From contig NC_052617.1 in NCBI RefSeq assembly GCF_016545825.1, positions 6,220,600-6,284,599 on the forward strand: DNA of 64,000 bases, written 5' to 3'. Shown one piece after another: positions 11,021 through 21,900 of the stretch. Both the position numbers and the translations under genes were made by a program. This stretch comes from Eucalyptus grandis. Its lineage: Eukaryota; Streptophyta; Magnoliopsida; Myrtales; Myrtaceae. Numbering within the stretch: position 1 is the first letter of the stretch; every line of letters begins with the position of its first letter. The notes under the pieces are model-generated. The model saw only the letters and a list, made by a program, of their open reading frames with translations. It made no database searches and was not told the DNA's origin.

Positions 11021-11740
11021 GGGCGCATTTGGTAAGAATTGGAGTTGATTATTAGAAATAAAAAAATTTATTCTGTTCTTAAGAACTGATTTTAAGTATT
11101 TTAAGTCATTTAATAGCTGTCTAAAATTTCTGATTCTGAAATAGAATTGTGCTTAGTATAATACTTATTAATTTTATTCTAAATTAATTTCTTTTTAATT
11201 TTTAAGTAATTTTTTTTACTTCTTTCCTTTTTCTTTTCCTTTTTATCATTTTCTTCTTTTTCTTATGGTCGGGCCACAACCACCGAGGCCGGACAAGGGT
11301 CGGCAACCTCATCGGCGTCGCCAACCTCGGCGAGGTCGGCCCTCGTCGGTCGAGCCTCGCCGACGGTGGCGAGGCTCGACCTCGCCGGTAGCCAAGCGGG
11401 CCTCACCCAGCCCCAGCGAGGCTCGGCCTCGCTAGCATCGGTGGCTGGGCTTGCCTCCCGACAAGCTCGCCGGATCTCGCCCCTAATCAGCGAGTCTCCG
11501 GCCGGCGGCGACGGACGGCGAGCAATGGCGAGAGGATGGTGGACGGCGGATAGCGAATAGTGGCGGGCGGTGGTGGACGGCGATCGCGAGATGGCCGAAG
11601 GGAGGAGTTCTTGATTTTGATTCTCAAATTTGTTCTTAGAACAAAAATCAACTTTTTTTTGTTCTTAATTCTATTCACAATCTGTTCTCGGAACAAATTT
11701 ATTCCCGTGAAAATTTTTTTTTTTTTTACCAAACGCGATT
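11021..11740. mobile_element. Degenerate GC-cored MITE-like element
   Basis: Inverted ends are visible: CGCATTTGGTAAGAA on the left and, reverse-complemented, CGCGTTTGGTAAAAA on the right (13 of 15). Inside, AT-rich arms with GTTCT/AGAAC motifs flank a GC-rich core (about 11268-11600) with many GGTCGGC/GCCGACC-type words. The same layout occurs at 37623-38311, which suggests one family. No target duplication is clear, so boundaries are approximate. It has no coding capacity. Confidence 0.55.
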
Positions 11741-12739
11741 TTAGGCTCTAAGCGATTGGGAAACAAAGAATTAGAATTTGAACCTTTGTTTGGATGGTTA
11801 CCAAACGAGTTGAAGAGTCTACCCGTGGAAGGTTCTCCTTGGAACTAGCGCGTGTTCTTTGCAATTTGTTTGTTTGGCACCAATACATTGAATATCACGG
11901 TTTATTAGGAAAGGAAGTTACATAAAAGACCTCAAAATTTTAATGAAAAGTATAATTTTTCAAATTTTGTTTGTTTAATATAATTTATAAATATTTGCAC
12001 ATCATGCAACGCGGTCTTTAAAAATCTAATTTATATGATGTTGTCTATAAACTTTTAATACATATTCAATTTAGTCCAAAAGTAAAAACGTTTAATAACA
12101 TCCTTTCATTAGTTCAAATTAAGAAATAATTTAGAACATGTTTATATAATACAAGAAGTAGATTAAATATATGCTAAAGTTTGTGGACCTATTAAATAAA
12201 ATAAAAATCGACAAGCTATGGCATTGAATATTAGTTTAAAATTCAATAACATGTATTGAACAAATTAAAAATTCATGAACACATTACACACTGATCTAAA
12301 ATTAAGGGATCATTTATACAATTATCTAAATACTAAAGCAACATATAGTTTTTTTTTTCTGGTCAATAACATATGGCCAAATTACATGGTGCAAATTAAG
12401 AATATAAAGAAAAACCTATACGAGTAAGTACACCTATGCTTGAGATTATGAGAGATCAAAAGAGCACCGCATTTATTTTGTTAATTTAAGCAATTAGATT
12501 CGATTTTTCAATGACCTTATATTCGAACAAGAGTCGAAATCGGTCTCGACATTTTAACCTAACCTTATCCTTTGGAACTTTTCCAATAATGAGAGGTGGT
12601 CATGACTCATGAGCCTGAAAACCCGCTAGACTCGCGTAAGCCTAATCAATCAGCTGGAAGGATTAATTTGGAGAGCCTGGACGAGTAATCTCTTCGCGGA
12701 ATGGAGTTCCACTTGTCCACTTCGATCGGTCAAGGATAT
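11741..12739. other. AT-rich intergenic spacer
   Basis: No gene or RNA is supported here. A T run at 12350-12359 lies between partial repeats of AACATAT, perhaps another tiny poly(A) insertion on the minus strand, but the match is too short to claim. Confidence 0.6.
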
Positions 12740-12985
12740 TTAGAGGCATTAATAATCTCTGATAATGGGCGGGCCCAACTAAGAAATCGTCAGGCCCAAC
12801 GTAAGGCCCGACCCGGCGGCGCCGGTGGGGAAGACTAAGCCGAGACGGAACCATAACAAAAGGGTATTATCGGTACATCACAGCCACGCAACCTTAAGTC
12901 GGTCGACCTCTGCTATAAATACGACCCCTGCCTCCCAGCAAAAGGCGGTACAGAAATCAGAATCTTTTGGGGGCTAGGGTTTTCT
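12740..12985 (+). promoter_or_regulatory. Promoter with site II motifs, TATA box and telo-box
   Basis: The motifs GGGCCCAA, AGGCCCAA and AAGGCCCG at 12770-12812 are site II (TCP-type) words typical of plant growth and housekeeping promoters. A TATAAAT box is at 12914-12920, placing the transcription start near 12945. CTAGGGTTTT at about 12974 is a telo-box-like word. The arrangement fits the gene that follows on the plus strand. Confidence 0.65.
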
Positions 12986-13122
12986 TCTTCCTCTCTCGCG
13001 CGTTCTCGTCTTCTCCATCTTCCTCCTTCCGTCGCGCGCGCGCGCCTGCAGGCGGGATTCCGTCCTCTACTCCTCCTCTCCGATTCGAATCGGGGTTTCG
13101 ATCCGAGCGCGTGCCTCGCGAT

Positions 13123-13155
13123 CCTCTCTCGTGTGGGTGACCTCTCTCGTGTGGG
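13123..13155 (+). repeat. 18-bp tandem duplication in 5' leader
   Basis: CCTCTCTCGTGTGGG occurs at 13123-13137 and again at 13141-13155. It is one of six short tandem duplications in this gene. Confidence 0.9.
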
Positions 13156-13179
13156 CGAAAGGCGAAGTCTTTTGGAACG

Positions 13180-15342
13180 ATGTCTCGTTGCTTTCCCTAC
13201 ACGCCTCGCGAGGATGCGTGAAGAGAGGGACGCTGAGGAGACTTTGATGGGGTCTCTTAAGGTTGGTTGAGCAAATTTCTCGGTTTTGTCTCGCAATTTC
13301 TCGGTTTTGTCTACGGCCTTGGTTTGCTCCGGCCGTGATTGGCGGGGGTCTGGGTAGCGATTTGTACATGTGATGTGAGGTTTGCCTGGATCTTGAGGTT
13401 GCCGCCGGGTGGAAGGTTGTGTTGCGCGTAGTGGTAGACGCTGGTTGCCTGTGTATTTTCTGGATCTTGTAATTATGGGGTTCTATGTTTTGTACATGAT
13501 GGGGGCAAGAAGTGAAAGGAGCAAACTTTGTCCATATTCTGTGTTTAGTGTTTAGTGAGGCAATGCTTTCTGACGTACCCAGCTTGGGTGCCATTCTTGT
13601 AAAGATTTAAAGATTGTAGTTCCTGCCTGGTGCCTTTGTTTGGTATTTGTTGCACGAGTAATTTGAACTTAAATACTAAATAGTTTGATGCATCTACGAA
13701 ATATGCGAAATATGCGGACTTGCACCTATTCAAATATGCGAAATATGCGGACTTGCACCTATTCTTTGTTGGGTTAATTTCAGTGATTTGGACTAAAACT
13801 TATGACCCAAAAAAACACTAAAACCGTTTTGTGAGATGTCTTATCGTGCATCTAATCTTTAATCCTGCTAATGATTAACAATAAACTGGGTGTATGGCTT
13901 GTTTTAAATGGCGACATCTGTTTCATGTATTCTCCAAGTTATTTCCTGAGATTGACGAACACACTCAATTTTGTCTGTTTATTTGTACTGGTTTGGCATC
14001 CTTGTATAGATTTCCGAAATTGGTTTATTATCGATCGGATTTGATGGTGCCGAAAAATTGTCATATTGGCTGCTGATGCTAGCCTTTTTAGATGTTCACT
14101 AGCAACAGGTAGAAATAATGTTATCTACCTCTGCCTATGTTGTTTTTTCTGCTGGTTGGGGGTGAGTGGATTGATTGGACCTGAATGTGTCGGTTCTTTC
14201 ATGTGGAAAGAACAAGAAAACTTGTCTTATTGCGACCAATGCTTTATGATAATGCTTGGTCGTGCTTGCTTCTTGGTTTCCTGGTCCCTGGTTTCCTGTC
14301 TCTGTGCTAAATGTCTTCTGGTGCTTTAAAGCTCCAGAAGGAAAAGCAGAAGGTGGCTGAGACAAAAAGAAGTAAGCCAAACAAGAGGGAAAAGGAGGAG
14401 ACCGAAAACCCCCTGAAACCCTTTGCTGGTAATGTTGGTAATGTTAGCAAGGTAAAGAAACCACCGACACCGGCAGGAATGAGGAAGAGAAAAGTTTTTG
14501 ATTCAGACTCCCCTCCAGTGAGTAAAGACTCCAAAATGGGGAAGAAAAAAGTTTTTGATTCAGACTCCCCTCCCATGAGTAAAGACTACTCTGAGCAAGG
14601 GGAGAAGAGTTCAATTACAGAAGAGCATGAGCAACCAGTTGGTTACCTATCTGATGGGAGCAAGAGCAGCAGCAACAAGAGTAGACAAGATGCCTCGACC
14701 TCTAGCATTGAACGGCGTGGTAAAGTTTTGTTCATTTGCATTTGTTTGGTGCGTGGTAAAGTTTTGTTCATTTGCATTTGTTTGGTTCTGGTGTTTGGTC
14801 TTGGTGATTATATTTGACGGATCTATTTTTTTGACATTATAGGCAACATTCTCAGAATCCGGTTGAAACGAGCAGCAGCACCTGAGAGTCCATTTGTTGG
14901 ACAACCTGAGTGCACTACATCCGGAAGAACAGATTTTCTTTCTAAGCAGCATTTGCATGAGACGAGTCATGCGCCTTGTCAAATAAACATCCCTTCGGCT
15001 ACTGCGAAGGAGGAAGCGAAGGAGGCTTTATTGGTGAAGCCAGAAGTCTCTCCTCAATTAGATACAGCATTTCCGACTGTCCCTCCATCAGCCAGAAATG
15101 AATTGTCAGAGCTTGAATCCACATATGAAACTCTGATAGAGCATTGGGTGCCCCTTCCTTTGGATCACAGACTTGGTGAACCTGATGATGAGGACTGGCT
15201 TTTCAAGACGAAACGCGTAGAGGGTAAATCTCAGCGGCCTAAAGTAGGGGACGACACAGCAATTTCTTTTACTTGGCCGCCGCAAGCCCATTATTTACCT
15301 GAGGCCGAGATTTACGCCTTGCCTTATACTGTTCCATTTTAA
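13180..15342 (+). CDS. Plant-specific MSRCFPY...YALPYTVPF family protein, frame break in exon 1
   Basis: Three coding exons can be joined: a first exon ending at 13261 (donor GTTGGT), 14332-14719 and 14843-15342. Exons 2 and 3 join in frame (R-R-G-NILRIRLKR) and give 296 codons. The C-terminal half has the family hallmarks TLIEHWVPLPL, DDEDWLF and YLPEAEIYALPYTVPF; members are annotated as 'myb-like protein X' or uncharacterised, and function is unknown. The expected start MSRCFPY is at 13180, but that frame stops after 13 codons. The sequence leading into exon 2 (REERDAEETLMGSLK then LQKEKQK) is in the next frame from 13214. One base is therefore gained or lost near 13200-13214, either an assembly error or a real lesion. 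The middle is lysine-rich, with a duplicated 19-residue unit (KVFDSDSPP). Confidence 0.65.
13271..13312 (+). repeat. 21-bp tandem duplication in intron 1
   Basis: CAATTTCTCGGTTTTGTCT recurs at a 21-bp period immediately downstream of the exon 1 donor. Confidence 0.9.
13699..13764 (+). repeat. 33-bp perfect tandem duplication in intron 1
   Basis: Two identical 33-bp copies (13699-13731 and 13732-13764), each with a nested AAATATGCG repeat, are followed by unique intron sequence. Confidence 0.95.
14490..14604 (+). repeat. 57-bp in-frame coding tandem duplication
   Basis: GTTTTTGATTCAGACTCCCC starts at 14494 and at 14551. The 57-bp period is 19 codons, so KVFDSDSPPVSKDSK is followed by KVFDSDSPPMSKDYS in the protein. 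A few substitutions separate the copies. Confidence 0.9.
14715..14786 (+). repeat. 36-bp tandem duplication copying a splice donor
   Basis: A 36-bp block beginning GCGTGGTAAAG is repeated exactly at 14715 and 14751. It duplicates the exon 2 splice donor (G|GTAAAG at 14720 and 14756). The spacing is a multiple of three and the intervening codons are open, so use of the second donor would add 12 residues without a frameshift. Confidence 0.9.
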
Positions 15343-15394
15343 TTTTTTTTTCCGTTCAAATTACTTTGTAAAGCGGCACAGATGTACATAAATT

Positions 15395-15440
15395 GAGCAA
15401 AACGAAAGAGAAATTTTGAGCAAAATGAAAGAGAAATTTT
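15395..15440 (+). repeat. 23-bp tandem duplication in 3' UTR
   Basis: GAGCAAAACGAAAGAGAAAT at 15395 recurs at 15418 with one C-to-T change. Confidence 0.9.
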
Positions 15441-15926
15441 GTCCCTTTACCTTATCTAGTAGTATGGAAATTGTCGCTCTTTGATTCAAAGATGATCAGA
15501 AATGGCGCTTGGATAAACCTGAGGTCCGTCGTACGATCTCGTGGACCCTGCTCAAAAACCGAACTGTGCTGAATGTCGCTGCTGTTGGACGACAATGATT
15601 CATGATGTGATGAATGGAAGTGATTTGCGTTTCATATGCAACTGGAAATGCGGGCGTTGAAAAACGGTTATTATGTTGGTTGGTAGATCTCGACATCACA
15701 TTCTCCAAGTCTTACCGACTCGTTTTGTAGGCCCGCCGCGCGGCGAATCATTTCGTAGCGCAGGAAAAATTGGCTTCTGCTAATTCGGGAGTGGTGACCG
15801 ATCAGGGTCGCGTACGGCTCCCGGCATCATTCGTTCTTCTTCCCGTTCGCCCGTGATTAAGCACGAACAGCTCCTTCTCCGTCTCTCTCTCTTCCTTCTG
15901 GGGTCCAATCTCTCGGACCGGCGTCG

Positions 15927-18900
15927 ATGGTGCTGGAAAGACCCGAGGACGAGGAGAAATGGCTGGCCGAAGGGATCGCCGCCATCCAGCAGAACGCCTT
16001 CTACATGCATCGCGCCCTGGTACTCTCTCGCCGCCCCGTCTCCGAACTCCTCCTCCCCCTTCCCCCGATCGCCGCCGCCGCCGCCGCGTCGGGGTGTCGT
16101 TAAAAACCTGGCTTTCTGATCTCGCTGTTCTCGCTCGATCCTTTCTCGTTTCAGGACGCCAACAACCTGAGAGAAGCTCTCAAGTACTCGGCCCTGATGC
16201 TGTCCGAGCTCCGGACTTCGAATCTCTCTCCCCACAAGTATTACGATCTCTGTACGTCCCTCTCGATCTCTCTGTCCCCCTCCCTGGACTTGCTGGCGTG
16301 GAGTGATTCTGTTGCTATCGAAATTGCTCTCTTTCGATGTGGTTCGGTAGATTCTGAACTTGGAAGGCGATTGAGCAAGGTGTGCTCGTTTGGTTTGGTT
16401 TTGTTTTGTCGGTGATTTAGCCGTTTTTCGGTTTGGTTGACCACTAGATATGAGAGCTTTCGATGAACTGAGGGGGCTGGAGATGTTCTTCAAGGACGAG
16501 GGCAGGCACGGCGTTTCCATAGTCGATTTGTATGAGCTCGTGCAGCATGCTGGCAACATATTGCCCCGACTGTAAGTGACAGGAATGTGCATAAACGCCA
16601 TTTGGTTGGCAAAGCTTTTTGATTATGGCCTCATTCTTCTCTTCTGTTTTTCCATTCTTTTTGGGCGGAACTTCTTTCTTTTGGTTATTTGTGTCTTCTC
16701 AGCTTTGCTATAACGTGTTTGTTTTGATTTGCTGACCATACGAATTTAATCCATGATCTTCATAACTGAATTCAGCTGTTACAGCATGGTAGCTTCTGGT
16801 GTGTGGTTTAACCTTCTCTACCCCTGCAATCCATCTACAAACCCTTTTTATGAGTAGCCATGATGTATAAAGTCAGGTGATTATTGGAAGTTGTTAAGTG
16901 TGAGAAAAAAGCATTAGCTCATACTGTCCTTTGCATGAGCTGGAGTAGTCCCAATTTGATAGAGAGATCGATTATCGGCCGATATATAAGTGAGCCCCAC
17001 CCTGAAAGGCCACCACCTCTAGTGCTCCTTGGGGGCTTGGCCCACATGAATCAGGCTGAGTCGTTATAAACAATATCTGAGCAGTGCACCAGCCGAAAGT
17101 GTGGGATTATCCTACCTGAAATTTATAGTGGTACATAAGTGCGCAACCCACCACCAAAAGGCACTACCTTTAATACTTCGTGGATTGGTAGCCAGAAAAA
17201 ATAAAGTCTGGATGTTTGTAATATGCATGAAGGTGGCAATGACATTCTATTTCACACAATGACCATGTGGATCAGAGAACTATGTCTGAGTGCGATTTGT
17301 TTCGCACCATGTACGCAAATCAAGTCATAGCATGTATGTTAATCAATCACACTTCACTGTATTGCCAGAGAAGAATGCCAATCAAGATTCTCATATGAAA
17401 TGACCCTTAATTCCAGGAGTTGATGTTGCCTCATCCAATGCACTTGTTACATCTGTAGTAACTTTTTCTTTATTACGATGCTTCGTTTCTAACTCCATGG
17501 GAATGCATCTTTTTTCTCGTTGACATTTTTCTGTAGCTGTATTACTATCTTCATCTTGTTATGTGTATCCTTCACTCACACTTAGATCACATAATTGTTT
17601 CCCTGCCAATCTCTTCTGAGTGCATTTTGAGCTTTTATCTTGGAATTTCAGCTATCTCCTATGTACTGTGGGATCTGTGTACATCAAGTCCAAGGAAGCA
17701 CCTGCCAAGGATATCCTTAAAGATCTTGTTGAGATGTGCCGTGGTGTTCAGCATCCAATACGGGGCCTGTTTTTAAGAAGTTACCTATCTCAAGTCAGTA
17801 GAGATAAGTTACCTGACATTGGTTCTGAATATGAAGGGTATGAGTACTTGTTCTATGCTTTTCCACTTCACATTCAAGTTCATTAATAGGACCGGCCTTC
17901 TCTTCCTGGATACAGATCTGCATGCGAGACAGGCTGACATTATGATGAGGCTTGTACTCTAATAGGCAAATATATTGGTATCTGCTCGCTTAATGAAAAA
18001 GTCACAAAATACATGTTAACGACTCATGCTCTATTTCTTATTTCTGTCCCTTGTTGGTTCTGTTCAAGGTGGAGATTGACTCTTCAAGAAAGTACGAAGA
18101 GACAGAGAATCATGTCTGAGTTTGTACTTGTAGTGAAATTTCACTAAGATGCAAACTTTTTCTTCCTTCCTTCCTTTCTTCTTCCCATCCAGGATAATGT
18201 GGTCAGATTTGATGCATTCTCTCTGTATACTGTGTTTGGCAAGCTTGTAGTTCAATAGTACTTCTTCTACATACATTGAGTTGTTTATTGGTAATTAAAT
18301 CCTCTTATAGATCCAAACTATAGAATACATCTAGTGCTGAGGTATTGTGGCTTCATTAGTTTCGCCTCGTAGTTGTATCTTTTCTGGGAATGTCAGTTGC
18401 TTCATATATCCTTATGTAGTATATAGTAACAAATTGGACATGATTAGTGATTGGCTACAAGTCAATCGTCTCGATCAGTTGGCCTCTTGATTTATCAGCT
18501 TTCATGTCAACCTGCAGAGGTGGCGACACTGTTATGGATGCTGTTGAATTTGTGCTGCAAAATTTTACTGAAATGAATAAGCTTTGGGTCCGCATGCAGC
18601 ATCAGGTGAACCTTGCTCATCCTTATGATATACTTCAATGACATTTATGGTGCCATGGTATCTGCAATTACATGCTACAAGTGAATCATGAAATTATAAT
18701 TTTTTTGGCATGTAGGTCTTATGGTGCTTGTCTGTCATTCATTGTCTTTGGTGATCCTGGGTTGAGGCATTCAATTTGACATTCTAGTCGCAGGGTCTTG
18801 GTCGGATTAGAGAGAAGCAGGAAAAAGAAAGGAGTGAGCTTCGTGATCTTGTAATAATCTGACATTGTCTCCATCCAAGGTTCAGCTCTGTTATATTAAG

Positions 18901-21900
18901 ACACATAAATTAATCATGACTAATTTTCCCAGGTAGGGAAAAACCTCCATGTTCTTAGTCAGATAGAGGGTGTGGATCTTGAAATATACAAAGAAACTGT
19001 TCTTCCTGGGGTCTTGGAGCAGGTATCATGATTGATTATAGGCATTGACTATCATTTTCATTCTGGTTACTGACTTTGAATTTTGTTTCTTCCAAAGCCT
19101 GGATCATAGTCTTTGATAATATCATGATAAAATTGTCTTTGAACAGGTTGTCAACTGTAAAGATGATCTTGCCCAGTATTATCTGATGGAATGCCTGATC
19201 CAGGTCTTCCCAGATGTATACCATTTGCAGACCCTTGAGGCGTTATTGGGTTCTTGCTCTCAGCTTCAGGTGGGCAGCTCTTTTGTATACTTACCTTATT
19301 GATTTAATTAGCATGTTTGTTGCTATGAATAGAACACAGCATCTTGCCATCACTGCTGCTGCTGCTATGATGACATTGCTTCTACCACCTTTTCCCTTAT
19401 CTATGTGTATTGACTCTATTTCTCACAAAATTGAACTTAAATGAAGATTACTTATGTATTTGAAAACGAGTTTACTGTTGTGAGACTGGCATAGGGTTCC
19501 TGGTCGATTATTTCAGTGTAGCAGTCATACTATTACAGTTTCCATGAGACTTGCCTGAACATCCAGATCTTTTAGCCAGTAAAAACAACTATTGCATGGG
19601 AAGATCAAAGTATCACTAAATTGGATGGGAAGCTTGCCAGCTTTGCAATTGGGAGCTACGTTCTATCAGAACTTCGAATTCACTGATGAGTATCAGATTT
19701 CCTTTCAACTGGCTCTTTGGCAGTGCGAAATTGTCAGTATCAATTTACATGCTCATTTTAAGATACAAAAAAATTTCTTTTCAAACTGGCTCTTTATTAC
19801 TGCCAAATTGCAAATATTATTTATAGCTCATCTTAAGATATAAAACGGTGGATCTTGGAAAAACAATGGCTTATTTATTTGTTCTCTAAAAGAAAGAAAA
19901 ACGTGACCTCTCCCATGGTCATCCTGCACTGAGCAGTATACTTTCAAGTTTTTCCTTTCCTTTCCTTTCCAACTGATATTATGCAGGACTGTGTGGTAGA
20001 GCTTCTCATAAGTAGGTATATGTCATCTTCAAGAACCCATTAGTACGATATAATTAATGCTGCTAGTCGTTGAAGAAAGATAAACTGATAGATCCCGTAG
20101 AGATTTGAACTTTTATTCTTTCATTCATCTGACTTAGTTTTGATACTCAGCCAACTGTTGACGTCAAGATGCTGCTGTCTCAGTTGATGGATAGATTGTC
20201 AAATTATGCTGCCTCAAGCCCAGATGTAAGTTAGCTTAATAAAAGCTTGTGCAGATCTTCTTTCTCCAACTTTATTGACATTTTCTTTGGTTAATGTCAG
20301 GTATTACCAGAATTTCTGCAAGTGGAGGCATTTGCTAAGTTGAGCAGTGCCATTTGGAAGGTGAATAGCTAAGTTTGTGTCCTGAAGGAAATTCAGGCAT
20401 CAGTTTCTTGTAAAGATCCCAAAATTCAATTCATGATAGTTCTTTTAGCTGTTCTGAGCTTACACCAAGCTGCAGACTCCTCCCAAATTTTAGGTAGTCA
20501 TATGGAAAATATAGATCTGGATTTCAAAGGACATTAAGACTTTATGAGAGTAGCTGAACAATTAATCACAAAAACAAATTTGGGGATATATAGCCAGTGG
20601 TCCTTAAAAAATTCACCCAAACTTAATGCTCCTTCTTTTGCAAACTATCCCTTAAGTATTCATTTTGACAATAGTTGGTCTTCATCCTCATTTAGGTGAA
20701 TTTGAGTCGTGTGTTTTGGATGGCAGCTTCCTGGTTGGAACCCAAGATTTGCAGTTATACTTTATTTAAATTTAAACTTCTCCCATTATATGCTTCACAT
20801 GGAAGAAACACTATCAGCTTGTACTTAATATGAGGTCTAGGGTAGGGACCAATTGATTCTAAATGATTATTGAGGGAATTAGATGTTCTAATGTATAAAA
20901 TTTGGGACTAAAATTGAAGTGTGGAAATTGATAAATGGGGAGGCAAGCAAAAACATAGAGAGATTTGAGCGAAGGACCTATTTTGACACTATGCAAAATT
21001 TAAGGGATGACAGTAAATTGATTTGAAAGCTTAGGCTATTACATGAAAGCATTTTTTTATACTTAAATGAGGTAATTATAGGAAAGAATTTATCCTAGTA
21101 AGGATGTATTCTAGAACATGTAACTGCTAATTGCATTTACTTGTTTGAGTTTGACAAGAATGCATTGAAACAGTGAACAAATATGTGGAGACGAAGAATT
21201 CATATTGCTCGAGAGCATTAGATTACAACTTTAAAAGTCTGAGGAACCAAATAATCCAAGCCTATAGGAAATACCTAGAGCAAACCAAATCTAGGTCTTC
21301 TCTATTTCCTTCAATGATTTTATGTCTTCATGGAAAAATTTTGAAACTTAAAGTATGTAGGATCCAGGTTAACGAGTTACAATCTAATGGCAGGTTATAG
21401 ATGCCCACGCTGAGATGCCAGTTGTTGGAGCAATTTCTTTGTATGTTTCTCTTCTCACATTTACTCTCCGTGTCCACCCTGATCGGCTTGATTATGTGGA
21501 TCAAGTTCTGGTATGTGCTCTTCTGATACTTATTAAACTGATTCCAGTGACAATGGATCATGTCTTGAGATCATACTTCATGTCACCATCAATTTAGAGA
21601 GGTGTGTGGGCATGATCTATCAATTCTGTGAAAACTGTTGTGCAGGGAGCATGTGTTAAGAAGCTCTCTGGCAAACCAAAGCTTGAAGACAGAAGAGCAA
21701 CAAAACAAATTGTTGCACTCCTGAGTGCTCCAATAGAGAAATACAATGATGTTGTCAGAGCCTTGACGCTTCCTAATTATCCACGCGTCATGGAATACCT
21801 TGATAGTTCGACAAACAAACAAATGGCATTGGTTATAATTCAAAGCATCATGAAGAATAACACCTGCATCAAGGAGGCTGATAAGGTCTGTATCACCCTT

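Noticed and set aside
13067..13594. 175-codon minus-strand frame
   Set aside because: It is antisense to the first exon and intron of the MSRCFPY gene and has low-complexity composition from a GC-rich leader.
15780..16601. 273-codon minus-strand frame
   Set aside because: It is antisense to VPS35 exons 1-3 and their introns; the plus-strand exons match VPS35 perfectly with correct splice phases.
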